Of a stretch of DNA of 64,000 bases, positions 11,051 to 22,524 are shown piece after piece. The DNA is from Lytechinus pictus (taxonomy: Eukaryota; Echinodermata; Echinoidea; Temnopleuroida; Toxopneustidae): the NCBI RefSeq assembly GCF_037042905.1, contig NC_087252.1, forward strand, positions 707,501 through 771,500. The letters run 5' to 3'. Position numbers and translations under genes: made by a program. Below the pieces are notes generated by a model, which was given only the letters and a program-made list of their open reading frames with translations, made no database searches and was not told where the DNA came from. The first letter of the stretch is position 1, and every line of letters starts with the position of its first letter.

Positions 11051-11965
11051 TCAAAAAAAAGTATTAAATGAACTATCTACATCATGATCTGAGAGGACAT
11101 CATCCCATGTAGTTGCCATTAAAGCATTCTTAAACTTGGCAATGTTTTCAGGGCTATTAACCCGAGACCGTTTATTTGCAGTATCAATAAATGGACGCCT
11201 GAGCAAAGCCATTCTGCAATATACAGGAAAATGATCTGAAAGATCGGAAATGACTATACCAGATTCTGGTAAAGGATGAACATTGCAGAAAATGTTATCG
11301 ATAAGGGTAGCAGACGTGTTTGTTATTCTTGTTGGTTTAGTAATCAGTGGAACAAAAGAAGATGAAATAAACATATTCACAATTTCATTAGCCTTATCAT
11401 CTGAATCGCAGTTAAGCAAATTAATATTAAAATCACCCATTAAAAACACACGTTTGTTGTTCAGTAAATTGTTCGTAATTATTGTCTGTATCTGTTCGGA
11501 AAATGACTTCAGATTACTATGAGGAGGCCTATAAATAACTCCTATAACAACATTTTTCCTGCCTGGAAGTAATAGCTCAACAAAAAAAGTTTCTAAACTC
11601 TCATTCATAATAGTGATATCTGGACAAAAGTTAAAATCAAATCTGGATGGGACATAGACAGCCAAACCACCACCTCTTTTCTTATCCCTGTTATTAGTAA
11701 CTAAACTAAAACCAGGAATATTATACAGACTTGTGAGTGTGTCTGGAGAAAACCAGGTCTCAGTAATACCTATAACAGGGGAGGTATTAAGTTGATTGAC
11801 AAAGACACTAAAGAGATCAAAATTCCTGCACATGCTCCGCACATTCATGTGGATAAGAGTAAGTGCCTGATTTTCAGGTTCACCCTGGATACTAGTAAAA
11901 AACTCATTTTCAGCAAAATACTTGCAGTTCGAAGATACCACATTATGCTCATCATCAAAATGCAA
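11051..11965 (-). CDS. non-LTR retrotransposon ORF2, APE-type endonuclease part (copy 2)
   Basis: 304-residue frame, identical in translation to the copy-1 frame (Glu69, Asp178, Asn180, SDH 243-245). It ends at the same 8-T run that separates it from the reverse transcriptase frame. Confidence 0.88.
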   Translation of the reverse strand: MHFDDEHNVVSSNCKYFAENEFFTSIQGEPENQALTLIHMNVRSMCRNFDLFSVFVNQLNTSPVIGITETWFSPDTLTSLYNIPGFSLVTNNRDKKRGGGLAVYVPSRFDFNFCPDITIMNESLETFFVELLLPGRKNVVIGVIYRPPHSNLKSFSEQIQTIITNNLLNNKRVFLMGDFNINLLNCDSDDKANEIVNMFISSSFVPLITKPTRITNTSATLIDNIFCNVHPLPESGIVISDLSDHFPVYCRMALLRRPFIDTANKRSRVNSPENIAKFKNALMATTWDDVLSDHDVDSSFNTFF

Positions 11966-12346
11966 GAAAGTGTTTGTGTTTGACTAAAAAAATTCACTTA
12001 TGTTTCCTTCATTTTCAGCCATTACATTGATAGGAATAATGTACAAAGTAATGTGCGACCATGCAGTCAACAAAACGTGATACACATTTCAAAATAGTTC
12101 TCTTCCTCATACAAGGTAAAACATTTACAACAGTTGACGTGCTCACAAAGATGGGAAAAAAGAAAGGAAAGGAAAGAAAGGATACAGCAAAACATACTAA
12201 ATATAGCATAGAAAATATAAAAATACTACCTATACATCTATTCTGAGGTGAGAAAAATAAATGAAAACAAATGGTAAAAGAATTAGAATTATCGCCAAAG
12301 GGCCTAAAATAAGGTAACCCTACTCCACTGATGGAAAGGAGCTGCA

Positions 12347-13064
12347 CTACTTTAAATTGTCAATGTCTCTAATGTCAGTTATAAGCTTTTTCTTGAGGCC
12401 ACCAGCTGAGTCCTTTAGCCCCGCGTAGATGCGTCCATCCACGGCCCACACCTTTTCCACCTTCCCTGCGTGTCGGGCCGCATGATAGAGTTTTTGTCTT
12501 CGCTGTGTCAGGTCTTCGTTGAGATAAATCGACGATCCTTTCAAAGAAGGCCTCCCACGGACGAACTTGAACTTTGCGTTCTGAGACGCAAACTTGACAA
12601 TGATGGGGCGTGAACCAGATCTTTCGGCAGCCCAAGCAGCCTTGACAGGTCCAAGGCGGTGGAACCTGTCGATGTCAGATAGGGATATTTCCACCCCCAT
12701 CCTCTTCGCAACATTTCCCACCACCTCGTCGGTTGACTCTCCCTCCTTCTCCTCAATGCCGTAGATACGGATGTTCTTCCTTCGGGAGTACTGCTCCATA
12801 TCGTCAGTCTTGACTTGAAGCGCCAGAATCGACTGCTGGGCGGCTTCCTCCCTCTCCCTCAGCTTCTCTATTTCAGCAGCTTGAGCATTCGCCTTCATCT
12901 CTAGCTCCAAGATTTTGGACTCCTGCTCCTCAAGCCTTGCTGCAAGGCTAGAGATCATTCACCATTACCTGCAACAGCTGCTTAATATCAGAATTGGATC
13001 CCAATTCTCCAACAACACGGCGGGCAATTTCAGCAGTGTCCGATTTTGCTTGTTTGGGTGACAT
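12347..13064 (-). pseudogene. non-LTR retrotransposon ORF1, frameshifted (copy 2)
   Basis: The C-terminal 203 residues (12347-12958) match copy-1 ORF1, with coiled coil and RRM-like part intact. Near 12954 copy 2 reads GAGATCATTCACC where copy 1 carries 8 more bases (GAGATTACAGCCTCCTTCACC). The original start at 13064 is therefore out of frame with the rest. A shortened product from an internal Met is possible, but it would lack the N-terminal ~38 residues. Confidence 0.8.
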
Positions 13065-14014
13065 GGTGCTGGAAAGATCAAATATATCAACTCAGGGGAA
13101 GGGAGCTCAAGCACAGCTTTGCAGACCACAAGGTCACATTCCACAGTTATGACTCCAGAAAGTGAGAGCACATGAGCACATTAAAGTAGAGCAGAACTGA
13201 CCATGCTGACACAAAATCCAATATATGGGGTACTGCACAAAAATCAAGTCATTCCCAGATTCAATACTCACTTGGCCTAATTGGCAATAAGAGAAGGTAA
13301 ATTAAGACATTATATGCATGTTCCTGATGACAAAATCGATAGCCAAAGGATGCTATTGCATATTAAACACAGAAGACCGCGAAAGCAGGTAAAATGATAT
13401 TGGTGATGATGATGGAGATTACTAGTAACCTGTATGTATGTATGTATGTGTTCCCCGATTATCATCAATTTATAAAATATTTGGGGGCCAACACGCCCCG
13501 GGCTCATACGCCTATATGGGAAAGATACAGGTATACCGGTAGCAGGGGCCCGGGATGTGCGCCATACAAGAGGGCAGGTGATGTGAATCGAAGAAGGAAA
13601 TCTTTTACGAAGGACATTTTTGACACAATATCAAGTCTAAAATGAATATGATTGTTTTCGCTTTTTTTTTTGGCATCCATCAATTTTTTTAGGGGGGCAC
13701 CTGGGGGCACACGATATTTTGCCCCCCCCCCCTCGTAGCTACGCCCCTGCCCCCTCCCCATTTTGCCGGAAAGGTGCGTCGGTTATTGTTTTTTTCTCTG
13801 TTTCAATATAGTCAACCTCAGCAGTCTAAAACCTTTTTGCAAGAATAATCCTTCCTAAATATTATAATTTATTATTAATAATTTCCTATTTTCTGAGATG
13901 AAAACAAGAGGTTATGAGCATTATTTGCAATCATGAATATGATTATCTCAACAATCGACGCGTTCGCGAAGCGCGAGTTAAAAAATTGATTTTCCGACCT
14001 CAAACTGGACACTC

Positions 14015-14945
14015 TAAACACTATTGGTAATCATGAAGAATAATGTGTTTCTAAATCTGTTGAGTTTGGCCGTGAAGACTAGCGATGATCTGGCAACCCT
14101 GTTTCTAAGTAAACATTTCATTACAGATGATTATTTGTTACTTTCAAGAGATAGAGATTTTTACAAAGCAAAATTTGATAAATGCAAATGTACTTTTGAT
14201 ACAAAACAGATGGAATATTTTTGGAAAGAACATAACAAATAAATAATAATAATAATAATAACAATAATAATAATAATAATAATAAATAATATGAACAAAA
14301 AGTCGAAACGGGAATATTATTGTAACAAATTCAAAGAATTCGCGAAAAATGATCTAAAACAAAAATGGAAAGTAATAAAAGAACTCCTACCAGCCAAAAA
14401 GTCGGAGTCTGAAATAATTTTAAGATAGAACATGAAAGTGTGAAAATTGAAAACAATGTAGAAATTGGTAATGTATTTAATCAAATGTTTAATAGTTTCG
14501 CAGATGAAATAAAGGGTTCCAGTACGCAAAGCCAACATGATGTACATACTGATGGCAACTATATGCAAAATGTACCAACCACATAGGATACCTTTTCTTT
14601 TTCAGATATTAAAGAGGATTTTGTATTAAAAGAACTGAATAGTATTGATACGCGTAAAGCCTACGGTCTTGATGGCTTACATCCTACGTTGTTAAAATGT
14701 GCGCAGTACAGTTTGATATGATTAATGAATGGATGGACAGAAACGAAATGTATATTAACGTCGACAAAACCAAAGTTATGATATATGACTCAGTACAGAA
14801 AATCAACAAATAAATGTTAAATTCATATCATGTCAAAATCTAAAATTGGAAAACGTAGATAGATTCAAATATCTTGGAGTTACTATTGACCCACTTATGA
14901 AATGGACAAAGCATATTAACACTGTGTTAAAAAAAGAGTTAAAGA
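14015..14945 (+). pseudogene. decayed plus-strand non-LTR ORF2 fragment (copy 2, longer)
   Basis: Repeats the copy-1 fragment and continues beyond the duplication. INEWMDRNEMYINVDKTK (14729-14784) and, after a frame change, VDRFKYLGVTIDPLMKW (14857-14907) match the RT palm/thumb junction (LxxNxxKTK and FKYLGV blocks). The catalytic middle of the RT (about 200 residues between the GLDGLHP block and the KTK block) is deleted. It then runs into poly-A/G low-complexity DNA at ~14945. Confidence 0.7.
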
Positions 14946-16640
14946 AAGGGAAACGTTTCCGGGGGACCCCCCCCCAAAAAAAAAAAAATAATAATAAATA
15001 AATAAATAAATAAAAAGAGAAAGAAGACAAACGGATCCGGGGTCCAGGGGAGCCATTACCCCCCCCCCCCGGAAAAAAGACAAACAAAAAAGGAAGATAT
15101 AAGACATAAAGAAAAAGGTAAATGGGAGAGAGAATTTGAAGATAAAGAAACGGATCCAGTGAAACTGGAGGGGTATCCCCTTCGCCTGCCCCTCATGAGG
15201 AAGAGAGAGAGAGAGAGATACAAAGAGGGGGATAGGAGGGGTAAGGAAAAGGGGAACGAACAGGATAAAGATGGATAACAGATCTAGGGACTGATAGGCG
15301 TCACCACCCAGGCGCGGATCCAAGATTTCGTGGGGAGGGGGGGCCCAAGTTTGACCTGATTTTTGGCGCCCATGTGTACTTTTCGAAAAATGGCGCCCCC
15401 TCCCTCCCGGCCAGGCTAACTTAAATGTAACTTAAATGCCTTAAATGTATTTTGAATTATCTTATTACATCATTAATCACATAAAAAAAAAGGCAATTAA
15501 AGACCATTTTTTTAATGTGTTCTTTAAAAAAAAATCCATGAATATATAATGTAATATCAATGGGAGCGCGAAGCGCGAGCGATTTTTTGGGGTCTCAATT
15601 TGGTTTAACTTCTCACCAGAGTAGGCCCTACTAGAATATTGTGTGAACGGGAGCTGTAGTTTCTTTACTAGTTATTTAGAATAGCCTTCAATAATATCAA
15701 TGATAACCTCTTGGGAATAATGCAATCTCGAAGCAATCGACCCAATCTCCTCATCAGTGGCGAAGCTGTGATTTATTCAGCATGGTTGCAAGGGGGGGGG
15801 GGGGCTTGTTGAACTTTTGTAGAGGGCACCAAGATAAAAAAAAAAAAAAAAAATGGGGGGGGGGTAGAAGTTAAAGAAATTCCGAAATTTTATTCTTAAA
15901 AACACATCGAGGTATCTCACAAGGCCTAAATAAATAATGATAACGCGAAGCGCGATATATTTGACATAATATTTGGAAAATAATATTATATTTCACCATA
16001 ATCCCTTTCCTTTTTTCTATTTTTTTTCTTGGTCGTGATTTTTTTTTTTTTTTGGGGGGGGGGCAAAACGCCCATGTCCTAATAGTCATTTTTTAGCTTT
16101 ACTCTATAAACAACATTAATGTGCAATAATCTCATAAGCCCTATGCGAGATAAAAAATAATGAAATTTCATGTATTTTGACCTGAAAATTGAACATTCTG
16201 GACAATGTTTGTGAACCTAAACAAGATGCGTATTTAACTAGATAGTCACTACGAGCGCGAAGCGCGAGCATAAATTTTTAATGTGCGTTCTGGCCTGGTC
16301 GAAAAGGGACCTGTTAAGGAAGTTTTGCAGTTAGCCATTAAGACGATACATATTTCGACGATTGAATAATGCGAGCGCGAAGCGCGAGCTGAACATTTTT
16401 GATATTCCAACCTAAAAAAATTGATTTCATGTGTAAGGACTGATTACACATACTCCCTGGCTTTTATTAGAGAGTACCTGTTAGTACCGATCAGTAAGGA
16501 CTGATTTTAGGAATTCATGAAGAGCAGACATCTCACCAATCAACTAATGCGAACGTTAGCACGGACAGGAAATGTTTTATATTAAGACCTTAAAATTGGG
16601 CAATCACTTTAAGTAGTCATGAAAAAGAAGCAAATGTCAC
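14946..16640. other. low-complexity intergenic stretch with G/C runs and dispersed palindromes
   Basis: No gene seen. It holds runs of 9-13 G or C (near 14970, 15060, 15795, 15856 and 16055), A-rich tracts, and four copies of the GCGCGAAGCGCGAG-type palindrome (15565, 15943, 16252, 16371). Open frames here (for example 14916-15323 minus) are built from Phe/Leu/Ser-rich translation of purine tracts and are not credible genes. Confidence 0.6.
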
Positions 16641-16654
16641 TACATAAAACAATA

Positions 16655-17953
16655 ACCATCATTTACACAGGTCCAAAATACTGGTATGGTATTCACCAAA
16701 GCCTTAAACAAAATATAAATATAAACACCTTAAACAAACACCTAAAGCTCTCATTCCTTAAAGGTCAAGTCCACCCAAGAAAATTGTTGATTTGAATCGA
16801 TAGATAAAAATCAAACAAACATAACACTGCAAATTTCATCGAAATCGGATGTAAAATAAGAAAGTTATGACATTTTCAAGTTTCCCCTTTTTTCACAAAA
16901 CAGTAAAATGCACAACTCAGCGATATGCAAATGAGAGAGTCGATGATGTCCATCACTCACTATTTATTTTGTTTTTTATTGTTTGAATAATACAATATTT
17001 CAATTTTTACAGAATTGACAATAAGGACCGACTTAACTTAACCATAAACTGTTAAAATAATGGTAAATCCACATGTTCAGTGAAAAATAAAACTTTGTTT
17101 CACTTGACAAGGAGGAGAAAATTAGAATATTTCATATTTCATATAATAAAATACAAAAGAAATAGTGAGTGGATGACGTCATCAGTCTGCCAATTTGCGC
17201 ACCGACCAGGATGTGCATATAACTGTTGTGTGAAAATTTAGCGAAACTTTAAAATGTCATAACTTTCTTAATTTACATCCGATTTTGATAAAATTTTCAG
17301 TGTTTTGCTTGTTGAATTTTTTTCCTTTTTATCAAATCAACTTTTTGTTGTGGTGGACTTGTCCTTTAATGAGTACAACGAATAACACATATGAACTGCT
17401 TTCTCTTTTCCACGATACTTGACTCTCGACCCTATTTCTCTTTCCCCTCCCCTTTCCCTTTTCTCTGCTGGACACCTAACCGTTTTTTGTTTTTTGTTTT
17501 ATTCCCCCAGTTTTTAATATTCCCTTCTCCCCCCTAATTTATGTAGTCACAGCCCCCCCCCCCCCCTTTTTCCCTTGTTATTCAAACCTATTTTGCCGTT
17601 CTTCATATATGGTCAAGATTGTCCTACTTTACTTTTAATTACAAACGATTAAGATTACTACAAATTTATCCCAAGGGACTTACCATTACAAGCTTTGCTT
17701 TTTAATAAGTCCCTCATTTTCATTTTCACATGCTAACTGTAATCTGTAATTAGTCTAATTATCAAAATGTGTTTGGAACAAAAAGAATTATATACATTTC
17801 GACTATTTCCTACGAATTTGTTAATTAATTATTGAAGTATTCTTATGACACTTATTCTGTTATGTACATTCATACATATGTATATATGTTTGTTATGTTT
17901 ATTATCAGAAAATGGAAGTGAAATAAACTAAACTGAAACTGAAATTGAAACTA
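16655..17953 (+). pseudogene. 3' end of a plus-strand CR1/L2-like retrotransposon, split by a foldback element
   Basis: 16655-16757 translates as a typical ORF2 C-terminus (YTGPKYWYGI, then LNKHLKLSF), comparable with TGPKLWNSL in the minus-strand element. The frame is interrupted at 16758 by the foldback element and resumes at 17370 with a stop 15 bases later if the insertion and one TTAA are removed. A 3' UTR follows and ends around 17920-17953 with GAAATAAAC and degenerate CTGAAA repeats, a terminus typical of this class. The 5' part of the element is absent. Confidence 0.6.
16758..17369. mobile_element. foldback/MITE-like DNA element with TTAA target duplication
   Basis: 612 bp flanked by TTAA. 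It begins TTAAAGGTCAAGTCCACCC and ends GGTGGACTTGTCCTTTAA. Nearly the whole element is an inverted repeat: ATCGGATGTAAAATAAGAAA near 16844 is mirrored by TTTCTTAATTTACATCCGAT near 17265, and CATTTTCAAGTTTC by GAAACTTTAAAATG. It encodes nothing. The TTAA target recalls piggyBac-type transposition, but no transposase is here. Two partial relatives lie at 18440-18742 and 24618-25020. Confidence 0.75.
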
Positions 17954-18439
17954 ACTCGAATTGCGAGGAAATATATTTGGTGTATATTGATTTGAAAACG
18001 GGAGGTTTTAGTACAACAAGATTATACATCTCGTTAAACAGTCTATGCGAGCACCAGGAACAATGACGACATAGGCCCTGAGCAAACTGTTTCATAAAGT
18101 CATGAAAAACATGCTTCTTATGTAACATACTTATGATATAATATAACATTATAATAAACAATAATTTCTTCTTTCTACATTACGTTTCTCTTCCTTTCTC
18201 CCTCTTTTTCTCCTTTTCCCCGTTTTTTATATATATATATTTTTTTGTTTGGGGGGGGGGGGGCACGTGCCCCCCATGCCCCCTGGTAGTTACGCCACTG
18301 TATAGGTATACAGAACTCACCAATCAAAATGCGAGCGACAGCGCTAGCTCATAGGCCTTCATTTTTGACAATCGAGACACCTGAAAAGGAATATTTTGAG
18401 AATCTTATATGAAATACACGAAGATAATAGGTAGGCCTA
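17954..18439. other. intergenic, no gene seen
   Basis: Contains an AT-rich stretch, a 12-G run followed by CACGTGCCCCCCATGCCCCC (18248-18280) and GGTAGTTACGCCACTG. Very similar G-run/C-run pieces ending in CTACGCCCCTG sit at 6281-6350 and 13690-13750, so they are members of one dispersed family. A degenerate copy of the GCGAGCG palindrome lies at 18331-18349. Confidence 0.5.
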
Positions 18440-18742
18440 CAACATTTTAAAGATTCGCTTAATTTCACAAACCAGTTATATTCACATCCTTGTCTGTATG
18501 CAAATGAGGAGACTGATGACATCACTCACTCACTACTTCTTTTTGTATTTTAGTGTATGAAATATGAACTATTCCATTTTTCTCCGTTGTCATGTGAAAC
18601 AACGATTAATTCCTCCCTGAACATGAGCAATTAGCATTGTTTAATACATCCGATTTTGATGAAATTTTCAGCATAATGCTTGTTTGATTTTTCTCTATTT
18701 ATTCAAATCAACATTTTTTTGGGGGGTGGACTTGTCCTTTAA
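18440..18742. mobile_element. partial foldback/MITE element
   Basis: The right end GGTGGACTTGTCCTTTAA (to 18742) and internal segments (GATGAAATTTTCAGCAT, CATCACTCACTCACTA) match the 612-bp element at 16758-17369. Much of the central arm is deleted. Confidence 0.6.
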
Positions 18743-19365
18743 GAAATGAAGGCGAGCGCGAAACGCTAGCCGAAAACTTTTTTAATGATGAAATGAAAAG
18801 GACATTTTCAGTTGTTAGATTAGAATATAAAATATTTTCAGCTTGTGCTTCTCGTTCGCATAAAAAAAACTGTGAGGTCGGGATGCGTATATAATTAAAC
18901 AGTGATGCGAGTGCGAAGAGCGAGCTCAATTTTTTTATATACTGACTCAAGAAGGACTCTTTTAAGGTATAATTCCTATTCTAAAAGTTTTTCCTTTTTC
19001 TCTTCGTCTTTTTTTCTTTCCTTTTTCTTCGCCACCATGGGAGGGGGGGCAAAAACTTTGCCCCCTGGATCGGCCTATGTATATTGACTTGAAAAACACT
19101 AACATTTTAAGGACTTATGTACGTGTGATCGATGGAGAGGATACACACCTCACTAATCAAATATTGCGAGCGCGTAGCGCCAGCTGAATTTGATATTAAC
19201 CCCTTTTCTGACCCTGAACAGGATACCTATCTCGCCAAACAAACTTCAAACTCGAGCACATTGATTTTTGTCTATTATCGTAAAAACGGGATATTTTAAA
19301 TCAGCCGCATTAATTTAACCTTTTTGGGCAGGAAATAAATTTCACTATAAACAGGCTATACGAGC
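18743..19365. other. intergenic with degenerate ~120-400 bp spaced palindromes
   Basis: No gene seen. Three imperfect copies of the GCGAGCGCGAAGCGCGAGC palindrome (18752, 18907, 19166) are each followed by AT-rich DNA with wording such as TTTTGATATT and GACCTGAAAA, suggesting a worn tandem repeat family. Confidence 0.45.
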
Positions 19366-21165
19366 AATGTTGCGCCCCCGGTCGAACATGAATTTGCATG
19401 GAGCCCCCTAAGTTCAAGGTCAATTTGGCGCCCTCGGTCGAACATGAATTTGGCGTCATGTGAAATATCACTTTGCCCTCCCCCTTCTGAAACATGTATT
19501 TGTCGCTTTATGGTCAAACATCAAATTAGCGCTCCCCTAGTTCGAACATCAATTTGGCGCTCCGCTAGTTTGAACATCAATTCGGCGCTCCCCTAGTTCG
19601 AACATCAATTTTGCGCCCCTCCCAGTTCAAACATCAATTTGGCGCCCCCATCTAGTTCGAAAATTAATTCGCCCCCTCCTCCTTGTTCAAACATCAATTC
19701 GGCGCCCCATGGTTCGAACGTCATTTTGGCGCCGCCTAGTTCTAACATCAATTTGGCGCCCCCCTTGTTCGAACATCAATTTGGCGCCCCAAGTTCGAAT
19801 AGCAATTCGGCGCCCCCTGGTTCGAACATCAATTTGGCGCCCCTAGTTCGAACATTCAATCGGCGCCCCCCGATGTCGAACATAAATTTTGCGCCCCTAC
19901 GTCGAACATCAATTCGGTGCAACCCCCCCCCTACGTCGAACATCAATTTGGCGCCCCCAGTTCAAACATCATTTTAACATCCATTCGAACATCATTTTGG
20001 CGCCCTCCTAGATCGAATATCAATTCGGCGCCCCTACATGTAGGTCCAACATCAATTTGGCGCCCCAAGTTCGAATAGCAATTCGGCGCCCCCTAGTTCG
20101 AACATCAATTTGGCACCCCTAGTTCGAACATTCAATCGGCGCCCCCCGATGTCGAACATAAATTTTGCGCCCCTACGTCGAACATCAATTCGGCGCACCC
20201 CCCCCCCTACGTCGAACATCTATTTGGCCTCCCTAGGTCGAACATCAATTTGGCGCCCCCAGTTGGAACATCAAATTGGCGCCCCTAGTTCGAATATCAA
20301 TTCGGCGCCCCCTAGTTCAAACATCAATGTGGTGCCCCTAGTTCGAACATTAATTCGGCGCCCCCCCCCCTAGTTCGAGTATCAATTCGGCGCCCCTACA
20401 TGTAGGTCGATCATCAATTCGCCCCCCCCCCCCGTTCGACCATCAATTCGACCCCCAGTTTGAACATAATTTTGGCATCCCTTCGAACTCAATTTGGCTT
20501 CCCTAGTTCGAATATCATTTCGCCCCCCTAGCTCGAGTATCAATTTGGCGCCCCCTAGTTCGAACATCAATTCGGCGCCCCCTAGTTTGAGTATCAGTTT
20601 GGCGCCCCCCTAGCTCGAACATCGATTCGCCCCCCCTAGTTCGAGTATCAATTTGGCGCCCCCAGTTCCAACATCATTTTAACATTCCTTCGAACATCAT
20701 TTTGGCGCCCTCCTAGATCGCATATCAATTCGGCGCCCCTACATGTAGGTCCAACATCAATTTGGCGCCCCATAGTTCGAGTATCAATTTGGCGACCCCA
20801 ATTTTCAACATCAATTCTAAGCCCCCCTAGTTCGAGTATCAATTTGGCGCCCCCCTAGTTCGAACATCGATTCGGCCCCCTCCCCCCCCTAGTTCGAGTA
20901 TCAATCTGGCGCCCCCAGTTCAAACATCCTTTTAACATCCCTTCGAACATCATTTCGGCGCCCTCCTAGTTCGAATATCAATTCGGCGCCCCTACATGTA
21001 GGTCCAACATCAATTTGGCGCCCCTAGTTCGAATATCATTCCCCCCCCTAGCTCGAGTATCAATTTGGCGCCCCCTAGTTCCAACATCAATTTGGCCCCC
21101 AGTTCGAACATCATTTTGACATTCATTCGAACATCATTTCGGCGCCCTTTGGGTTCGAACATCAT
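19366..21165. repeat. GGCGCC minisatellite array 1 (CGAACATCAATTTGGCGCC unit)
   Basis: About 1.8 kb of a degenerate tandem repeat with a unit of roughly 26-33 bp. The core is TTCGAACATCAATTTGGCGC followed by a variable C run and CTAG. Unit variants include CGAGTATCAATTTGGCGCC and CGAACATCAATTCGGCGCC. Higher-order copies are visible: the stretch with ACATGTAGGTCCAACATCA recurs at about 20035, 20395, 20735 and 20990. Frames reading SNINSAPP-like peptides across it are translation artefacts. Confidence 0.9.
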
Positions 21166-21169
21166 TTTC

Positions 21170-22036
21170 TTTCCTCCTCTTCCTCTGTTTTTCTTTTCGT
21201 CCTTCCCCCTCTTCCTCTCCCCTTTTCTTATTTTCTTTCCCCCCTTTCTCTCTCTTTTTTCTTCTCTTCTTTCTTCCCTCTTCCTCTTTCTCCTTTTTTC
21301 TCCTTTTCCTTTTCCCCTCTTCCTTTCTCTTTTCCCCCCTCTTCTTTCCCCTCTTCCTCTTTTTTCTCCCCCCTCCCCCTCCCTTTTCTTCTCTTCCTTC
21401 CCCCTCTTCCTCTTTTTTTCTCTTTCTTTCCCCTCTTTTTCTCCTTTTTTTCTTCTTTTCTTTCCCCTCTTCTTTTTTCTTCTTTTCTTTCCTTTCTCTT
21501 CTTCTTTTTCTTTCCTCCCTCCTTTTTTTCCTTTTCTTTCCCCTCTTCCTCTTTTTTCTTCCCCCTCCCTTTTCTTCTCTTCCTCTTTTTTCTCCTTTTC
21601 TTTCCTCTTTTTCCTCTCTCTCTTTTTCTTCTCTTCCTTTCCCCTCTTCCCCTCTCTCTCTTTTTTTCTCTTTTTCCTTTCCCTCTCTTTTTCCTTCTCT
21701 TTCCCCTTTTCCTCCCCTTCCTTCCCTTCCTTCCCCCTCTTCCCTTTTTCTTCTTTTCTTTCCCCCTTTCCTCTCTCTTTTTCTCCTCTTCTTCCGTCCC
21801 CCTCTTCCTCTCTCTTTTCCCCTCTTCTTTTCCCCTTTCTCTCTCTTCTCTTCTTTCCTTCTTCTTCCTCTTTTTTTTTTCTCCTTTTCTTTTCTCCTAT
21901 CTACTTTCCTCTTTTCTTTCCCCCCTTTTCCTCTCTCTTTTTTCTTCCCTGCTTCCCCTCTTCCTTTCTTCTTTTTCTTCTTTTTTCCCCCCTCTTCCCC
22001 TCTTTTTTCTCTTTCTTTCCCTCTCTTCTTTTTTTT
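21170..22036. repeat. ~870-nt homopyrimidine (C/T) tract
   Basis: The plus strand is almost entirely C and T with only a handful of purines, without a fixed short period. The 352-residue open frame across it is Ser/Phe/Leu/Pro only and not a gene. It sits exactly between two blocks of the GGCGCC minisatellite. Such tracts can form triplex (H-)DNA. Confidence 0.92.
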
Positions 22037-22524
22037 AGCCGAAGGGGGGGGGGCAAGGCCCCCTCGGCCCCCCCCATGGATCCGCGCCTGTCACCACCCC
22101 CCCCCCCAAAAAAAAAAAAATAAATAAAAAAAAAAATAAAAAAAAATAAATAAAAAGTGGAACACGGAAGAGAACAAGAAGACAAAGAATAGAAGAAAAA
22201 GGATATATATTTGGAAAAAAATATGAAAAAATAAGAGAGAGGTGGATGACAGATAAGTCAAAGAAAAGGAAAAAAAGTGGGAAGATAAAGAGGAAATTAC
22301 CTTGTACATTATGTACTTATTTCGACTCATTCCAATCGTGTAAATATGTAATTATAATGATTTATTTCAATAAAACATACAAAAAAGAGGAGAGCAAATG
22401 ACATGTATAGGCTCAGTTAGAATAGAGGAACAAAAATTCCCTTTTTTTTCTTGGGGGGGGGGGGGCCGGAGGGCAAGCCCTTCCAGTCCTTTGGATCTCT
22501 TCTATATATATATATATATATATT
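22037..22524. other. intergenic spacer between minisatellite blocks
   Basis: No gene. Contains a G9 run, GGCCCCCTCGGCC, a C9/A12 junction (22090-22120), an AT-rich stretch, another G12 run (22454-22465) and (TA)n near 22502-22522. Confidence 0.5.

Larger units (their letters stand above)
8407..13072 (-). mobile_element. CR1/L2-type non-LTR retrotransposon, copy 2
   Basis: Same element as at 991-5660, carried along in the segmental duplication rather than by a second transposition: flanks and element are duplicated together. The 3' end lies near 8407 (minus-strand AATAAAG plus TTCATTCATTCA). ORF1 of this copy is broken by an 8-bp deletion, so only copy 1 could supply a full ORF1. Confidence 0.8.
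7361..14770. repeat. tandem segmental duplication, copy 2
   Basis: Second head-to-tail copy of the ~7.41 kb unit. The first 56 bases (7361-7416) have no partner because copy 1 is cut by the window edge. The decayed RT fragment at the right end continues past 14770 without interruption, so this flank looks ancestral and 7360/7361 looks like the duplication junction. Relative to copy 1 this copy has an 8-bp deletion in ORF1 (near 12954), a longer G run near 8211, and scattered point changes. Confidence 0.88.

Noticed and set aside
19639..20373. Open frames with SNINSAPP-like repeats
   Set aside because: Translation of a minisatellite; unit length varies and frames shift between units.
21065..22123. 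352-residue open frame of Ser/Phe/Leu/Pro
   Set aside because: It is the translation of a C/T-only tract; stop codons need purines, so openness carries no information.
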